The notes under the pieces were generated by a model. The model did not search any database, had not been told where the DNA came from, and was given only the letters and a program-made list of their open reading frames with translations. From Nymphaea colorata (Eukaryota; Streptophyta; Magnoliopsida; Nymphaeales; Nymphaeaceae), in assembly GCF_008831285.2 (NCBI RefSeq), contig NC_045145.1:19590802-19654801 (forward strand): 64,000 bases of DNA, written 5' to 3'. Numbering within the stretch: position 1 is the stretch's first letter; the number at the start of each line of letters is the position of its first letter. This document shows positions 49,036-60,000 of this stretch, in pieces. The position numbers and the translations under genes were made by a program.

Positions 49036-50224
49036 AGGGGAAGTTGCCTAAGAGGCTTTTGCAACAGTCAGTTCGGTGCTTTATCCTTATAGTATATCTT
49101 ACATCCTTGCTTATGATTCCTAACAAGCCCATGTCTTTTCCGAGGCCTTCTCATGCTTAACTTTTGATTTATTGTACATGGATCCCACAAACTGCTTGAG
49201 CTATATTTATCATGAGCTGCCAGCGCAAATTGCCCTGCTACTACTGCTCCCCATGATCTGCCGAAGAATTTTATGGAGTTTCCTACCGTTACTGGCACAT
49301 TAGGAGTTAACGGGACGAAAGCGTTGAAATGAATGAATGCCCATTTGACATGGTCCAGTACTATGTAGATGTCTCAGTGTGAGTCATCGACGATATTTTC
49401 TTTAGTTGGCATCCAACTTGAGCATAGTTAACGCACTTTCTCTGGATTAAGCCATCGAGAAAGGATTCTTCAGGCAATCACCCAGAATTCTGATAATGAG
49501 GGGTCACAGATATCATATCCTGCCCATAGGTAAGCCTCCTGTTGCAAATCCATCAGAGCCAGTAGGGAATCACGTCGGAGACGATAAATAATGCCACGAG
49601 TGCTGCAGGCTGTAAGATCAAGGCTGATTGAATTTTGTTTTAGGTGAGAAGGGTGTGTTGGTGATATGAATTTCAAGCTTCATGAAGTTCCAATTGCTAA
49701 GTTTAGGACACAACAGTAATGATTGGAAATCCTGCAGGAGTCCGGAGTTTTGACTTGACTGGAAAAGGTTAAACAGGGATGAAACCGTGGATATGGTGTC
49801 CAACCGGGATTCATTCTGCTATAAGATTGCATTGACTACCAAGTTTCATGCAAAACAAGAAGTCTGCATTTTACAGAGAATTCTCAATGGCAGCATGCGT
49901 TTTATTCTGTGATCTAAAGAGAGAGCAAAAGAGCGTTTCTTTTTTGCACAACCTATTTGCCGGCAGTTTCTCTTTAGGCACACCGCTTAGTAGAAGTGAG
50001 CAGGAATGGTGCGTTCTTGATCTCCTTCACGCAGAGATGTGCATGATCCTATGTGGAGGAAATCAACACCTTCAACTAGTTCAATCTGGCTTTGTCCAAG
50101 AAGAGCGAGGATCTGAGTTTCCCGACTGTTAGCAGGAAAACAAAGAATGAGAATATATGATTGGCAGACAGTTCATCCAGTGAATAATCATCTTAGCTTC
50201 AGTTCAGAATTGGAATATTTTCAG

Positions 50225-50747
50225 TCAGTTTGAATTTTTGTCTAACCTCTGTATAATTGACTCTTTCCTTGCCGGTGGTTCATATCGAGGGCCCTCGTCG
50301 AGCCCTTCACAGATCAGCTCCCCATCCTCACTTCTGTAGCAGACAATCCCTGTTTCATGATCTTCATACATCTGTGCGAAACAAGTTTAGTCAAATTATA
50401 CACGAATTACACATTTCTGTTTCAAAAATGTCTGTCACTTTTTCTTTGGGTGGTTGGTGGAATAAATTTAATTTCAGAAACCAGAAACGATTAGAATCTA
50501 AAAATAATTTTCTTTTCAGTGAAAGCTGTTGCTGGTGATCCTTTTAGATTAGCAGAAATCAGAGGCCAAAGTTGAAGATGTAAACCTTGTTCTGAACGTT
50601 CGATTTGATCTTGAGGGAGTGACTTCTGGTGATTGGGACGTGCTTGGTTTGAAAGATGAAGGCTCTATGTACGCTTCTGATGGCACGATTGTTGATAGGC
50701 AGAGTCTGGGGATTGCAGAAGCTAGAGGCCATCAGAGAAGCTTCCAT
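50225..50747 (-). CDS. Small putative plastid-targeted protein (2 exons, 102 aa)
   Basis: Exon 1 (50747-50586) starts MEASLMASSFCNPQTLPINN and encodes 54 residues rich in Ser, Asn, Arg and Lys with a single acid, typical of a chloroplast transit peptide. Donor gtttac, a 214-bp intron ending tttcgcacag, then exon 2 (50371-50225) encoding MYEDHETGIVCYRSEDGELI, CEGLDEGPRYEPPARK and ESIIQRLDKNSN, then stop. The phases match (phase 0). The acidic GIVCYRSEDGELICEGLDEGPR core resembles small plant proteins of unknown function that I recall only generally. I assign no function. Convergent with FAB1, 2.5 kb away. Confidence 0.62.
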
Positions 50748-53660
50748 GGAAGTGATTACCGGATGCAGTAAAATGAAGAGAAGACAGTTAGAGGAGAGGG
50801 AAGACAGAATGGTAGGAGGAAGAAAGCATTGGCAGTTGAATTTCTTTTTGAAAAGGACTTTCATAAGCGCCCCTAAAGATTTGGCAGTCATATAAGAATG
50901 CATCAAAAACTTTCAAAATTGATGAAGGCCTACCTAAATTTTTTGATAACAAATAAAAAGTCACATTTCTTTTTCTGCCATCGTCGAAACAATGTACATG
51001 AATGGTCTAAAACTAGTTAAACCACGAGAAGCTGATGGACATGATGCCCACAAGAAAAATTTATCATGCAGTTAACTCATGAACTCAAACTCAAGTCAAT
51101 GATAAATTAGATTAAACTCTGAACTGAAGGGCATTTTCTATTAACAATGCAGAAGCTTATCTGCGCCTTTTAACAACATTGAAGACTTGAGCGCCAGAGA
51201 GTGAGCGTTTGATTAACAACACTGGAGACTTGTAGTTCATCTAATCTCCTACCTCGGGTTAAAAATAGCCTAATTCAATCTGTTAAAGGAAGATCTTTGA
51301 TAAACACTGCAAAAACTTAAGCATGCTTTTGAAGAATATAGAAAACTTAAGCACTAGTTTAAATCAGTAATCAATGTTTATTAATTTCATCCTTTCTTTT
51401 CTTCAATTGAGGACGGAAAGTCAAATAGGACAAACACATCATGCACATCAATTGCTTTCTAAGACGTAGCATGAGGATAATAATTGCAATTAGAGAATAT
51501 AAAAGCTTATCTGATTCGTTCAGCAACAATAAAGTAACTCATAGTTGCTGCGAGAATCGTTGTCAGGTCCTTGTCGAGTTAATGCTTATCATGTCGTTGG
51601 ACTAGCAAACCGGTGTTGTGGCTCCAATGGTTCCCTGTGAACGTCTCCCTGTACCGGTCCTACACGTACCGGCCAGTTGGCCGATACGGGTCAAGATGAT
51701 GTTTCGGAATTTTATGTTATTATTTGGTTTATTCAAATCAGGTTATTTTGGCCCGATATGTGTTGGCTGAGACGGTTCAATTGACCGTATCGGTCAATGG
51801 AATGATACGTACCGGGCAACACCATATTGAAACATGAGCGTGGTTAGTGGGCCAGCTCTACGCATCAACTTGTCATCTTATCTCAATTTTCAAAACACTT
51901 TTTTAGTTTTTATATATTTTTTTTAAAGTCTAAAGAATGAAACTATGGGTGCGTTTCCACCTCCGAAGGCACATAATATTAGTTTAAATTTCGTCGTCTC
52001 GGTTTTGCCAAGCATGAAAGCTGTGTTCGGACTATTAAAAAAAGGAATATTTGAAAAAATGGGAGTTCCTTCCACTTGCTTGAAGTTGAAGTTGGTAGCA
52101 AAAACCAAAAAAGTTTTGCCATTTGCAAAATTTTCTCTTAAAAAGTTGGACGACATTTGGGCTCATGATTGGCAGATGTTTTCAAAGAGACTACCCTTTT
52201 TTTGACAAGTTTACTTTTCTTTTGCTTAAATAAAAAAAAAGGATTCCAAAAACATAGGCAAAAGTGGTTTTGCTTTCAAAAATTTTAACTAGAAAAACAA
52301 ATTTGCCAACAACCAACCATCTCTAGAGAAAAAAACGTATAAAAAACATAGAGGTTAAGGGGAAAAAAAGGGCGAGTGACATGCTGATAAAGTGTGTTAC
52401 ATTTAGAATAAATAAATAAATAAATTGTCAAATATGGCGACTTTATTTTGGCATGTTATTTTTCTGAAAAACATCAAAAAAGGGCACCAGGTTTAAGTTT
52501 CAACAAGGACGGCATTCGTTACCGTTCATAATATTCTCCTATGATCCTAACCGGGCTCTACTTGAGGCCAAATCATTCTCTCATTCATTCTATCTTTTAT
52601 TCCAGGATGAATTTGGACTAGAATGTGTTTGATGGCCTGGATCACTTTTTCTTTTTAGAAGACCATTAAAAGAGAAAGAGCTTATCAAACACAAAACTTT
52701 GTCCTTTGCCTCATAAAACCAATGAGTTGTGTGACACTTCTTGAGGAATCTAATACAAAACTTCACCTTTTATAAGTTTTTATTTTACAATAATAAGAGA
52801 AAAAGTCAGACCTTAGGCAGATCAACTTTTATATCCTTTCACGTGACCAAAAGGTTCATCTCTACTACCCAAAACGATGTTCGAAGACTTTTCATATCCT
52901 ACTTCTAGGGTCCTGAATTGTGTTGATGCTAGTTATGTCAATGGTGCACCTACTGCACCCCACTATCTTAAGACACAAGAGTATAACACTCATGAGAAAC
53001 AAACTAGAAACCTGCCTTCCTATATGTCCTCACTCCGAGGAGCTACACTATGCTCTTTTAGACAACTTTGATCTCCATGCTTTCTATACTTTAGATGTGA
53101 ATATACCCAAATGAATCCTGGTGGATTTATCCATAATATCGGGCATCTTTTAGGCCTAGAGCATCTACACCCATTTGGAGGAAAGTGGTAAAACCCCTTA
53201 GCATCGTATAAACTTATAATAAAACGATAACTAGCCACTCTTAAATCCTTGATTAAAGATGCGATCCTTGAACCTTTTTGTTTCTTTGAATAGCATGTGT
53301 AACCACAAGCCATCGTTCCTATAATATCATATTCCTCTTTTGTTTTAGTTGCTCCGTAAAAGGTTCGATACACATCCACGATCCTTTTTTAAGTTTATGC
53401 CATGAAAGCAGCTTCAAGGGTAGTCCACCGAGGGTGATCGGCCCTGCAACAACATTTTCAAATTCAAATTCAAATTCAAATTCATCGTTAAGGTTATGGC
53501 AAAAAGGATGAAGGGTATTTTTGGGAGGGGGATCAGCTCAGAGCAGGCATCATCTCCATTCTCACAGAGAGGCCGACATGTCTAAAACATACGACAAAGT
53601 ATCCAACGAACCTGGATATATGTAGAGGTTCCTGTACAGTACTCATAAAAGTGAGTCAAG
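50748..53660. other. Intergenic DNA with CCGATACGG-type repeat
   Basis: 51580-51840 is a GC-richer repeat with gtaccgg and ccgatacgg words; ccgatacgg at about 51680 is inverted at about 51785 (ccgtatcgg), so it could fold. Hexamer repeat (ttcaaa)n at 53457-53482. Short ORFs at 51945, 52877 and 53020 have no domains. Confidence 0.5.
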
Positions 53661-53666
53661 GGCCTA

Positions 53667-53965
53667 GTACAAGTGAACCAGAAGTACAGTTGACCTTTTG
53701 TTAAAGGTTATGCATGGTACACCCATTCTTAGTATGTCCAGTACAAGTGGACCAAAAGTACAATTGACCTTTTGTTAAAGGTTATGCATGGTGCACTCAT
53801 TCTCAGGTATGCGCAGTACAAGTGGACCAGAAATACATAATTATACCTTTTATTAAAGGTTATGTACAACACAACTATTCTTAGTATGCTCAGTACAAGT
53901 GGATCAGGAGTGTAGTCAATCTTTTCTTTAAAGGTTATGCATGGTGCAACCATTCTCAGTATAGA
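53667..53965 (+). repeat. Degenerate ~75-bp tandem repeat, four copies
   Basis: agtacaagtg begins copies at 53667, 53740, 53815 and 53892 (periods 73, 75 and 77 bp). Each copy continues with ...aaaggttatg... and an attctcagtatg-like end. Divergence between copies shows the array is old. The minus ORF at 53729-53992 is repeat read-through. Confidence 0.85.
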
Positions 53966-55740
53966 GATATTTGTACAATGCAAGACCCACAACCCAACTT
54001 TTCACAGCGCTTCCAAGTGATCACACAAACTGAAGATTTTATTTTCCCCTACCTTAGACTTGTTAACACTTTTTGCTCAAGCTTGCTGTCCCTCTGCATC
54101 CTTTTGGTTGATGTAAATACCTTCTGCAAGCATTTTTGTGGGAATAAAATGGGTTTGAGGCCTACTCTACGTCGGTTTGTTGCTGCAAGCAACGTCAATC
54201 TCTTTACTCGTTCCCCGGTAGACTCCTATGCAGATATGTCTCTTTGCTACGGTCCAACATGGTGGATAAAGATGGGTCTAGATTGTTCCAAGTGGTGTGG
54301 TGCTCCTTCATTCAATGGAGGATGAGATGCGCTTTGTACTTGTATTCCGAGTCCTCGTTAATAAGAACAGTGCATTAGATTTTTGTAAATATTTTTAGTT
54401 CTAATATTCTATAATTCCATCATAATATTTAAGATAGATTCCTGAAACACTAACACAACGTTGTTATTACCAACACCAACAACTATTAATACAATGTTGT
54501 TATTACCAACAACTATTTAGTGTGCTAGCTTTTGTTATACATATTAAAAACTTTTTGAGAATAAAGGTCGAGAGATTGAGAGATTGAGTAATGAAGTCGT
54601 GATTAATTTAAAGGTTTTCAGGCTGGCACAGGGTGATGCGCCCCCCAACCTCCCAAAAGTTTTGAAAAAAAATATTACTACTTAAAATTTCAAAATATTT
54701 CATTTTACCACTATAAAATTTTAGAAATTATGTAGTGCCCCCACCCTTAAAAAAGTCATTGAACAAAGGCCAAAGCCACCTTCCTTTTAAGCTTGGGCAT
54801 GGGGCCGGGCCGCCGCTGGTTACCCGGCCCGACTCGGGCCCGAGCCCAGAAAAATGTGACCCGGACCTGCCCGACTTGTTATCGGGCCGACCTGAGTGAG
54901 CCCAATAGCTCGGATCGGGCCCGATAACGATTTATTAAGAACAATGCCCTTTTTGGCAAGTTGCAACAAATTATTGTGCGTATATTGCAAAAATACAAAG
55001 GCAGAAAGCCCGAAAAATGAAATCCTTTTAATTGGCATTTTATAAACTTAACATTCGTTCAAAACAGTTGATGTTTAAAATATCAGTTTCTTGGAACTAA
55101 GAACATTTAGTTTAAAGAATTTAAATTCTATAAAGGTAGCAACTTCTGTTCTTAAGCTTCATAGTAGGTAGGATCAAACACTTCTCCTGCTCACTCGAAA
55201 ATTCTACGGTCATCATTTTCTCCACAGGATTAATTTAGCATAGGACGAAGGTACTAGTCATGTAGTTTTAGCACAAAAGTGACATTAAGGGAGCGTTTGT
55301 TTATTTTCCCTGATTTAGAGGTGAAATTTCACCAGGAAAAGTTCTTCCGTTTAAAGGGTGGAAGAGTTGAAATTTCACCTCTTCTTTAAATGAGGTGTGT
55401 ATGTTCAAAAAGTTCACCTTAAAACATTTATTGGTGTTTGATGGCTAGGTGAGAAAACGAGAGAAAAACAATTAAATAACTAACCACTACAAATGTTGAT
55501 AACTTTAATTTGATTTTCAACAGCCACACGAATTTTCTTGGTTATGAATGAAGGGCTTTGCAAAATGAACAAATGACCACAACATATGATTATAACATAA
55601 TAAAATGATCAAGCAATGGCAATGAACATGAAAGAAGAGATGTTCTCAAGTGTCACATAAATAGAACATACTTGAAGCTGATAAGAAACCAAAAGTTGAG
55701 AGCATTACACAACCATGCCGGTGCGCGGTACTAGTGTCCA
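53966..55740. other. Intergenic DNA with GGGCCC-rich repeat remnant
   Basis: 53978-54325 has a 115-codon plus ORF with no recognised domain. 54786-54925 is a block of cggcccg / gggcccgagccc words (repeat remnant). 55285-55450 has gggagcgtttgttt and gaggtgaaatttcacc words that look like part of another short inverted-repeat element. Confidence 0.45.
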
Positions 55741-55749
55741 AAACTAACG

Positions 55750-56202
55750 CTTTGTTTGGTTGGAGAGAAAGGAAGGGATGGAAAGGGAGGGAATGAGAAG
55801 AGAATGGAAGGGAATGGAAGGGAATGGAAAGGAATGGAATGAAAAGGAATGAAAATAGTTGATTAAAAATTTGTTTGGATAAAAAAAGAAGGGAAAAGAA
55901 TGAAATGGAAAAAAAAAAGACTAAATAGCACATGAATTTAGAAAGGAGAGAAAGAAAAGAAGGGGTAGTATGAGAATAAAAAACTCTTTCACTTACCTTT
56001 CTTTCAGTTCCTTTCCAATCCGTCCGATTTGGGAGGGAAGAGATTTACACTAAACAATCCCTCCCTTTCCTTTCCTTTACTTTCTCTTCTCTTGCAGCCA
56101 AACACCTTTTGCCCCTTTTCCTCTATTTTCCTCTTTTCTAATTAGCCAACCAAACAAAAGAGGAATTGTTCAATCCCTCCCTTTCTCTCCTACCAAACAG
56201 GT
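55750..56202. mobile_element. MITE-like element with terminal inverted repeats
   Basis: The left end tttgtttggttggagagaaa (continuing ggaaggga) at 55751-55778 is mirrored by the right end tccctccctttctctcctac (continuing caaacagg) at 56174-56201, about 25 of 28 positions matching as inverted repeats. The interior is purine-rich on the left (GGAAT-type repeats 55790-55860) and pyrimidine-rich on the right, so the whole can fold back. No transposase. The target-site duplication is not clear. Confidence 0.7.
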
Positions 56203-56875
56203 CCTAAAGGTTGCCCAAAAAGGAACATATGATGCAATATGTTTATCATATAATCACACAATGACCAATACAACAAAAAATTTGGTTCTAGCATTTTTAA
56301 TCAAAAATAAATGAAAAATTTGTTAAACAAGCATGACCAACTGTTGTTTTACTTTGATTATAGCAATAAGATATGCACCCTTTTCATTAAACTACGTACC
56401 CTCTTTGATCTAGAGTTGCATTACATATGTTGACATTCTAGAAATAAAACATTGAAAATATTTACTTCAGCTAGATTTAATTTAACATTTTAGGAAACTC
56501 GAGATAACAAAGTTCAAAGACAAAAAACTAGATGTAAAATTGCAAAAAAGTCGCTATTTTTCTCATGAAAATTAGTGAAAAAATGTACGCTTTTCTGGAA
56601 AACAAAATTTTGAGGGAGTTTTAAATGTGATCAGTTGAAAATAATGCAAAAACGATAATTAAAAATATCGCCCAGATCGTGATTGCCTGACTCGTATGGT
56701 AAAGAAAGCTGCAAGTGTCAAACTGTCGAGCAAGGAAGGAGCTCAAAGATCAAGACGGCACGTGATTTCAATGATGTTCAAAGCTGCCATTTCCTGATCG
56801 GAAAAGTCTGGACGCTGATCAAGAGTTTCTTCTCCCACTGACAGTCAGTTTTATGACGACCATCTCAAAATCTTG

Positions 56876-56931
<56 letters not shown>

Positions 56932-57066
56932 TCATAGGTGGGCATGGAAGAACGCGGGAATCGTCACCTGGAGTAGATTGTCACTAGAAATATTGCACTG
57001 GCGTTTTCCATCTGGGCGTTGTGCCGGGCGGTGGTGGCCGTAGTGGGGCTTCTGTAGAGGACAGAG
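56203..57066 (+). promoter_or_regulatory. Upstream region of the RUG3-like gene with (CT)n(CG)n tract
   Basis: A (CT)18 tract at 56881-56917 runs directly into (CG)7 at about 56917-56931, roughly 135 bp upstream of the ATG. CT-rich tracts are common in plant core promoters and leaders, and alternating CG can adopt Z-DNA. The remainder is AT-rich and unremarkable. Confidence 0.5.
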
Positions 57067-60000
57067 ATGTACAGCAGGTGCGGGCAATTGGTTAGCCGGC
57101 TTGTACGGGGATCGGCAGCCACTGGCAGGAGGAGGTGGGTGTCGACGGAGTCGAAGAAGTACGTGGCGATGTGGGGAAATGGCGACTTCGGGAGGCTGGG
57201 ACTGGGCGATTTCTCGTCGCAGTGGAAGCCTACCGTCTGCGAGCGCCTCAAGGGGGAGAATCTTTCTGCGGTTTCGTGCGGTGGAGCTCATACGCTCTTC
57301 CTTACTGGTGCCAACCTCTGTCTCCGTCTCTATCTCTCTCTTGCTCTCGCACTCTCTTATATGGTTTTGTTATTCGTATGAACAGAAGACGGAAGAGTGT
57401 TCGCCACGGGAATGAATGATTTCGGTCAATTGGGGATTCCCGGAATCATGGATCATACTCCGGTGAGTCGGCTTCTGTTTCTTAGAAACTGGAACCATGG
57501 TTTCTGGACGATGCTTTTGAGTTAGTCCTGCGCGTTAGGTTTTCCTCTGTTTTTATTGCCTTCTCTTGAAAACTGGAGAAAAATTGTCAGGAGCCTTGTG
57601 AAGTGGCTGGATTTGGCGAGAAAGTTGTTAAGATATCGGCAGGCTATCGCCATTCTGCTGCAATCACAGGTTTGACTTGAAGCGGGTTCTCTGAGATTCT
57701 CTTTCTTTCATTTCCATTTCCCCTTAAGTTATGTCTTCCGTTGGTGTTGGCGTTTTATATCTTTCCTGTTGGTCTTTCTCCGGTCCGTTATAATTTGTTT
57801 TAGTAGGTCTCCTATTAGCCTTTGGAGTTCAGCATTATTGGAACATACAATTATGTGGTTTTGAAAATCTAATGCTTCCATTATATGACTTGGTGAGGCA
57901 TCATATTTCATAATACGACTGTCATGACCTTAGTTGGTTCAACTCTTCAAGGAGTGCCGTTATGGCTTGTCTCCTAAATGATTTTTGGTTTGTACCATCT
58001 GGTTGTGAAAAAAGCTTGCGCCTCATCTCTACTGATCATTATCTATTAGACTTGCTGAACAATCAACATTACCAGAAACTATGCAGTGACCTTCGAGTAT
58101 TTTGTTTCTTCACGAGAAAAGATTATGAAGTGGTGTGTTGACGTCCATCATGCAAAACAAATTATTGGAGTTACAGATGTTCAAAAGCTCATCTTATGAA
58201 ATTGGAATTGCAAGATATAGCATTGCTATGTATCTTTCATTGCTTTATTTTTGAAAAATTTGTTACTATTTGCTCTTGAACTCAATGTTCATCTCGAGCA
58301 TTTGTTTTTTATTCTATATGCTCTGTTTTTTGTTTTTAAATCCTTTTCTTCAAATTCTGCTGCCCATTGTGGTTGGGTCCATGGTTTATTTATTTATTTT
58401 TTAAATTCCACTTACTGAAAACTTTGATTTCCAACAGATGATGGAGCACTCTACATGTGGGGGGATAACTCAAGTGGCCAGCTTGGCCTTGGAAAAAGTA
58501 ACACTTAGAACTCATCATGTATCTCCTGGCATAAGATAGACTAGCTGTATGAATGATAAAGATTTTGGTGCAGTTGGTAGTTATTCTGCATAGGTGCATA
58601 TTGATCTCTGACTTGTTTGAAATTCTTTTTGGTCCTTACATTATGTGAAACTAGTGGTCTAACCTTATAGGGCTAAAGATTACTTGAAATGGATACTCCT
58701 TTTCACTACTTACTAAAAAGATCTGTGAAATAACATAGCCGTTATTCTGATTAAAATGCTTATTGCTCAAGCATTTGTACATCAGAATATTGATTTTGTG
58801 GGCATGGTGTATCAGTCTTGAATTTTGATTCCCAACAGTTGATGGAGCACTCTACATGCAGGGAGATAGCTCAAGTGGCCAGCTTGGCCCTAGAAAAAAG
58901 TAATACTTAAAACTTATACTTTATATGCTAGAACTGGACGTAGTGTTAGATACCGGGTCTTAGCTTCTTAGGTGTCTGGTCGGGTTAGGTCCATGGGACT
59001 GTCAGTCGATGTATTTGGGGATTATCATGACAATAGGAAGATAGTTCCTCTGGGAGGACGGGACCTTAATAAGGGATTAGGGTTTGAGTGTGTGAGTTTT
59101 GGGGCTTATTGTTGTGTTGTCTCTCTTGCACCCAACCTTGTTAGCTGGACACTCACAACTGGTATCAGAGCGAGCGTTCACTGATTCCAGCCTTAAATCA
59201 GCAGGATGACACAATTGAATATCATCTACGGGCCACTTCAACCATTAGACAAAATTCCTAATGGCTATCTGCTACTGCAACTAGGAACAGGGGTCTATGG
59301 CGTGCCTAGTCCTGAATCATGGTGCCCTCATCAGCCTAAGGACTATGATGACTAAATCGGCAACCTCGCAAGTTTTGGGCTATGGCTTCAGTAGTAGTTC
59401 TTCCTCTTCTTGGGCAAAGAACATTATCAGAAAGTGTGCCGCCCAGAGAGAGTTACTGTATGGCCAGCATGGCCCAGAGAGGAGCCCTTGCCATTAGAGT
59501 TGACCAAAGAGTTCCCCTGGTTGGACCATGGCCATTGGTGGTCCATTGTAGTGCCAGGGAATGTCGGAAGCCGACTACAATTCCCTGGACTTTGTTGGGC
59601 CCAAGCAAACCTGCTACCACCGCTTGAGAGTGGTAAGGTAGATCAGTGCAACAACAACTAGATGTCTGAAGTTAGGGAGACCTTACGCCTATTCGATGGA
59701 GGGAAATATGGGTGTATTAAGAATCAGGAGCAGGGGCGATACCCAAGTGACGTAGATGCCGATGGGAATGAAAACTCCTATGCTATCGATAAGGAGCACA
59801 ATGGCTTCTCCCATACTGCCGAGCCGTAGCCTGTGGGGAACCTACGTTGGGAAGGAAACTCACCAATGAAGAGGCGATGATTGCATAATACTGGTTGCTG
59901 AGATTGATGCTAGAGGAGTTTCTTGGCAGGAAGATAGCTAACGTTGCTGTTCTAGAAAACAGGTACCCCGTAACTCAAGCAAATGTTCTTGTCAATAGCA

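Larger units (their letters stand above)
47679..50224. other. Convergent intergenic region after FAB1
   Basis: FAB1 3' UTR followed by intergenic DNA. It holds three separate 42-bp tandem duplications (listed individually). Minus ORFs at 49068-49298 and 49470-49803 and the plus ORF at 49848-50132 show no recognised domain. Part could be 3' UTR of the small minus-strand gene that ends at 50225. Confidence 0.45.

Noticed and set aside
57101..57419. Two other plus ORFs and minus ORFs over RUG3-like exon 1
   Set aside because: Alternative frames of a GC-rich exon; only the frame from 57067 gives RCC1 motifs and continues through spliced exons.
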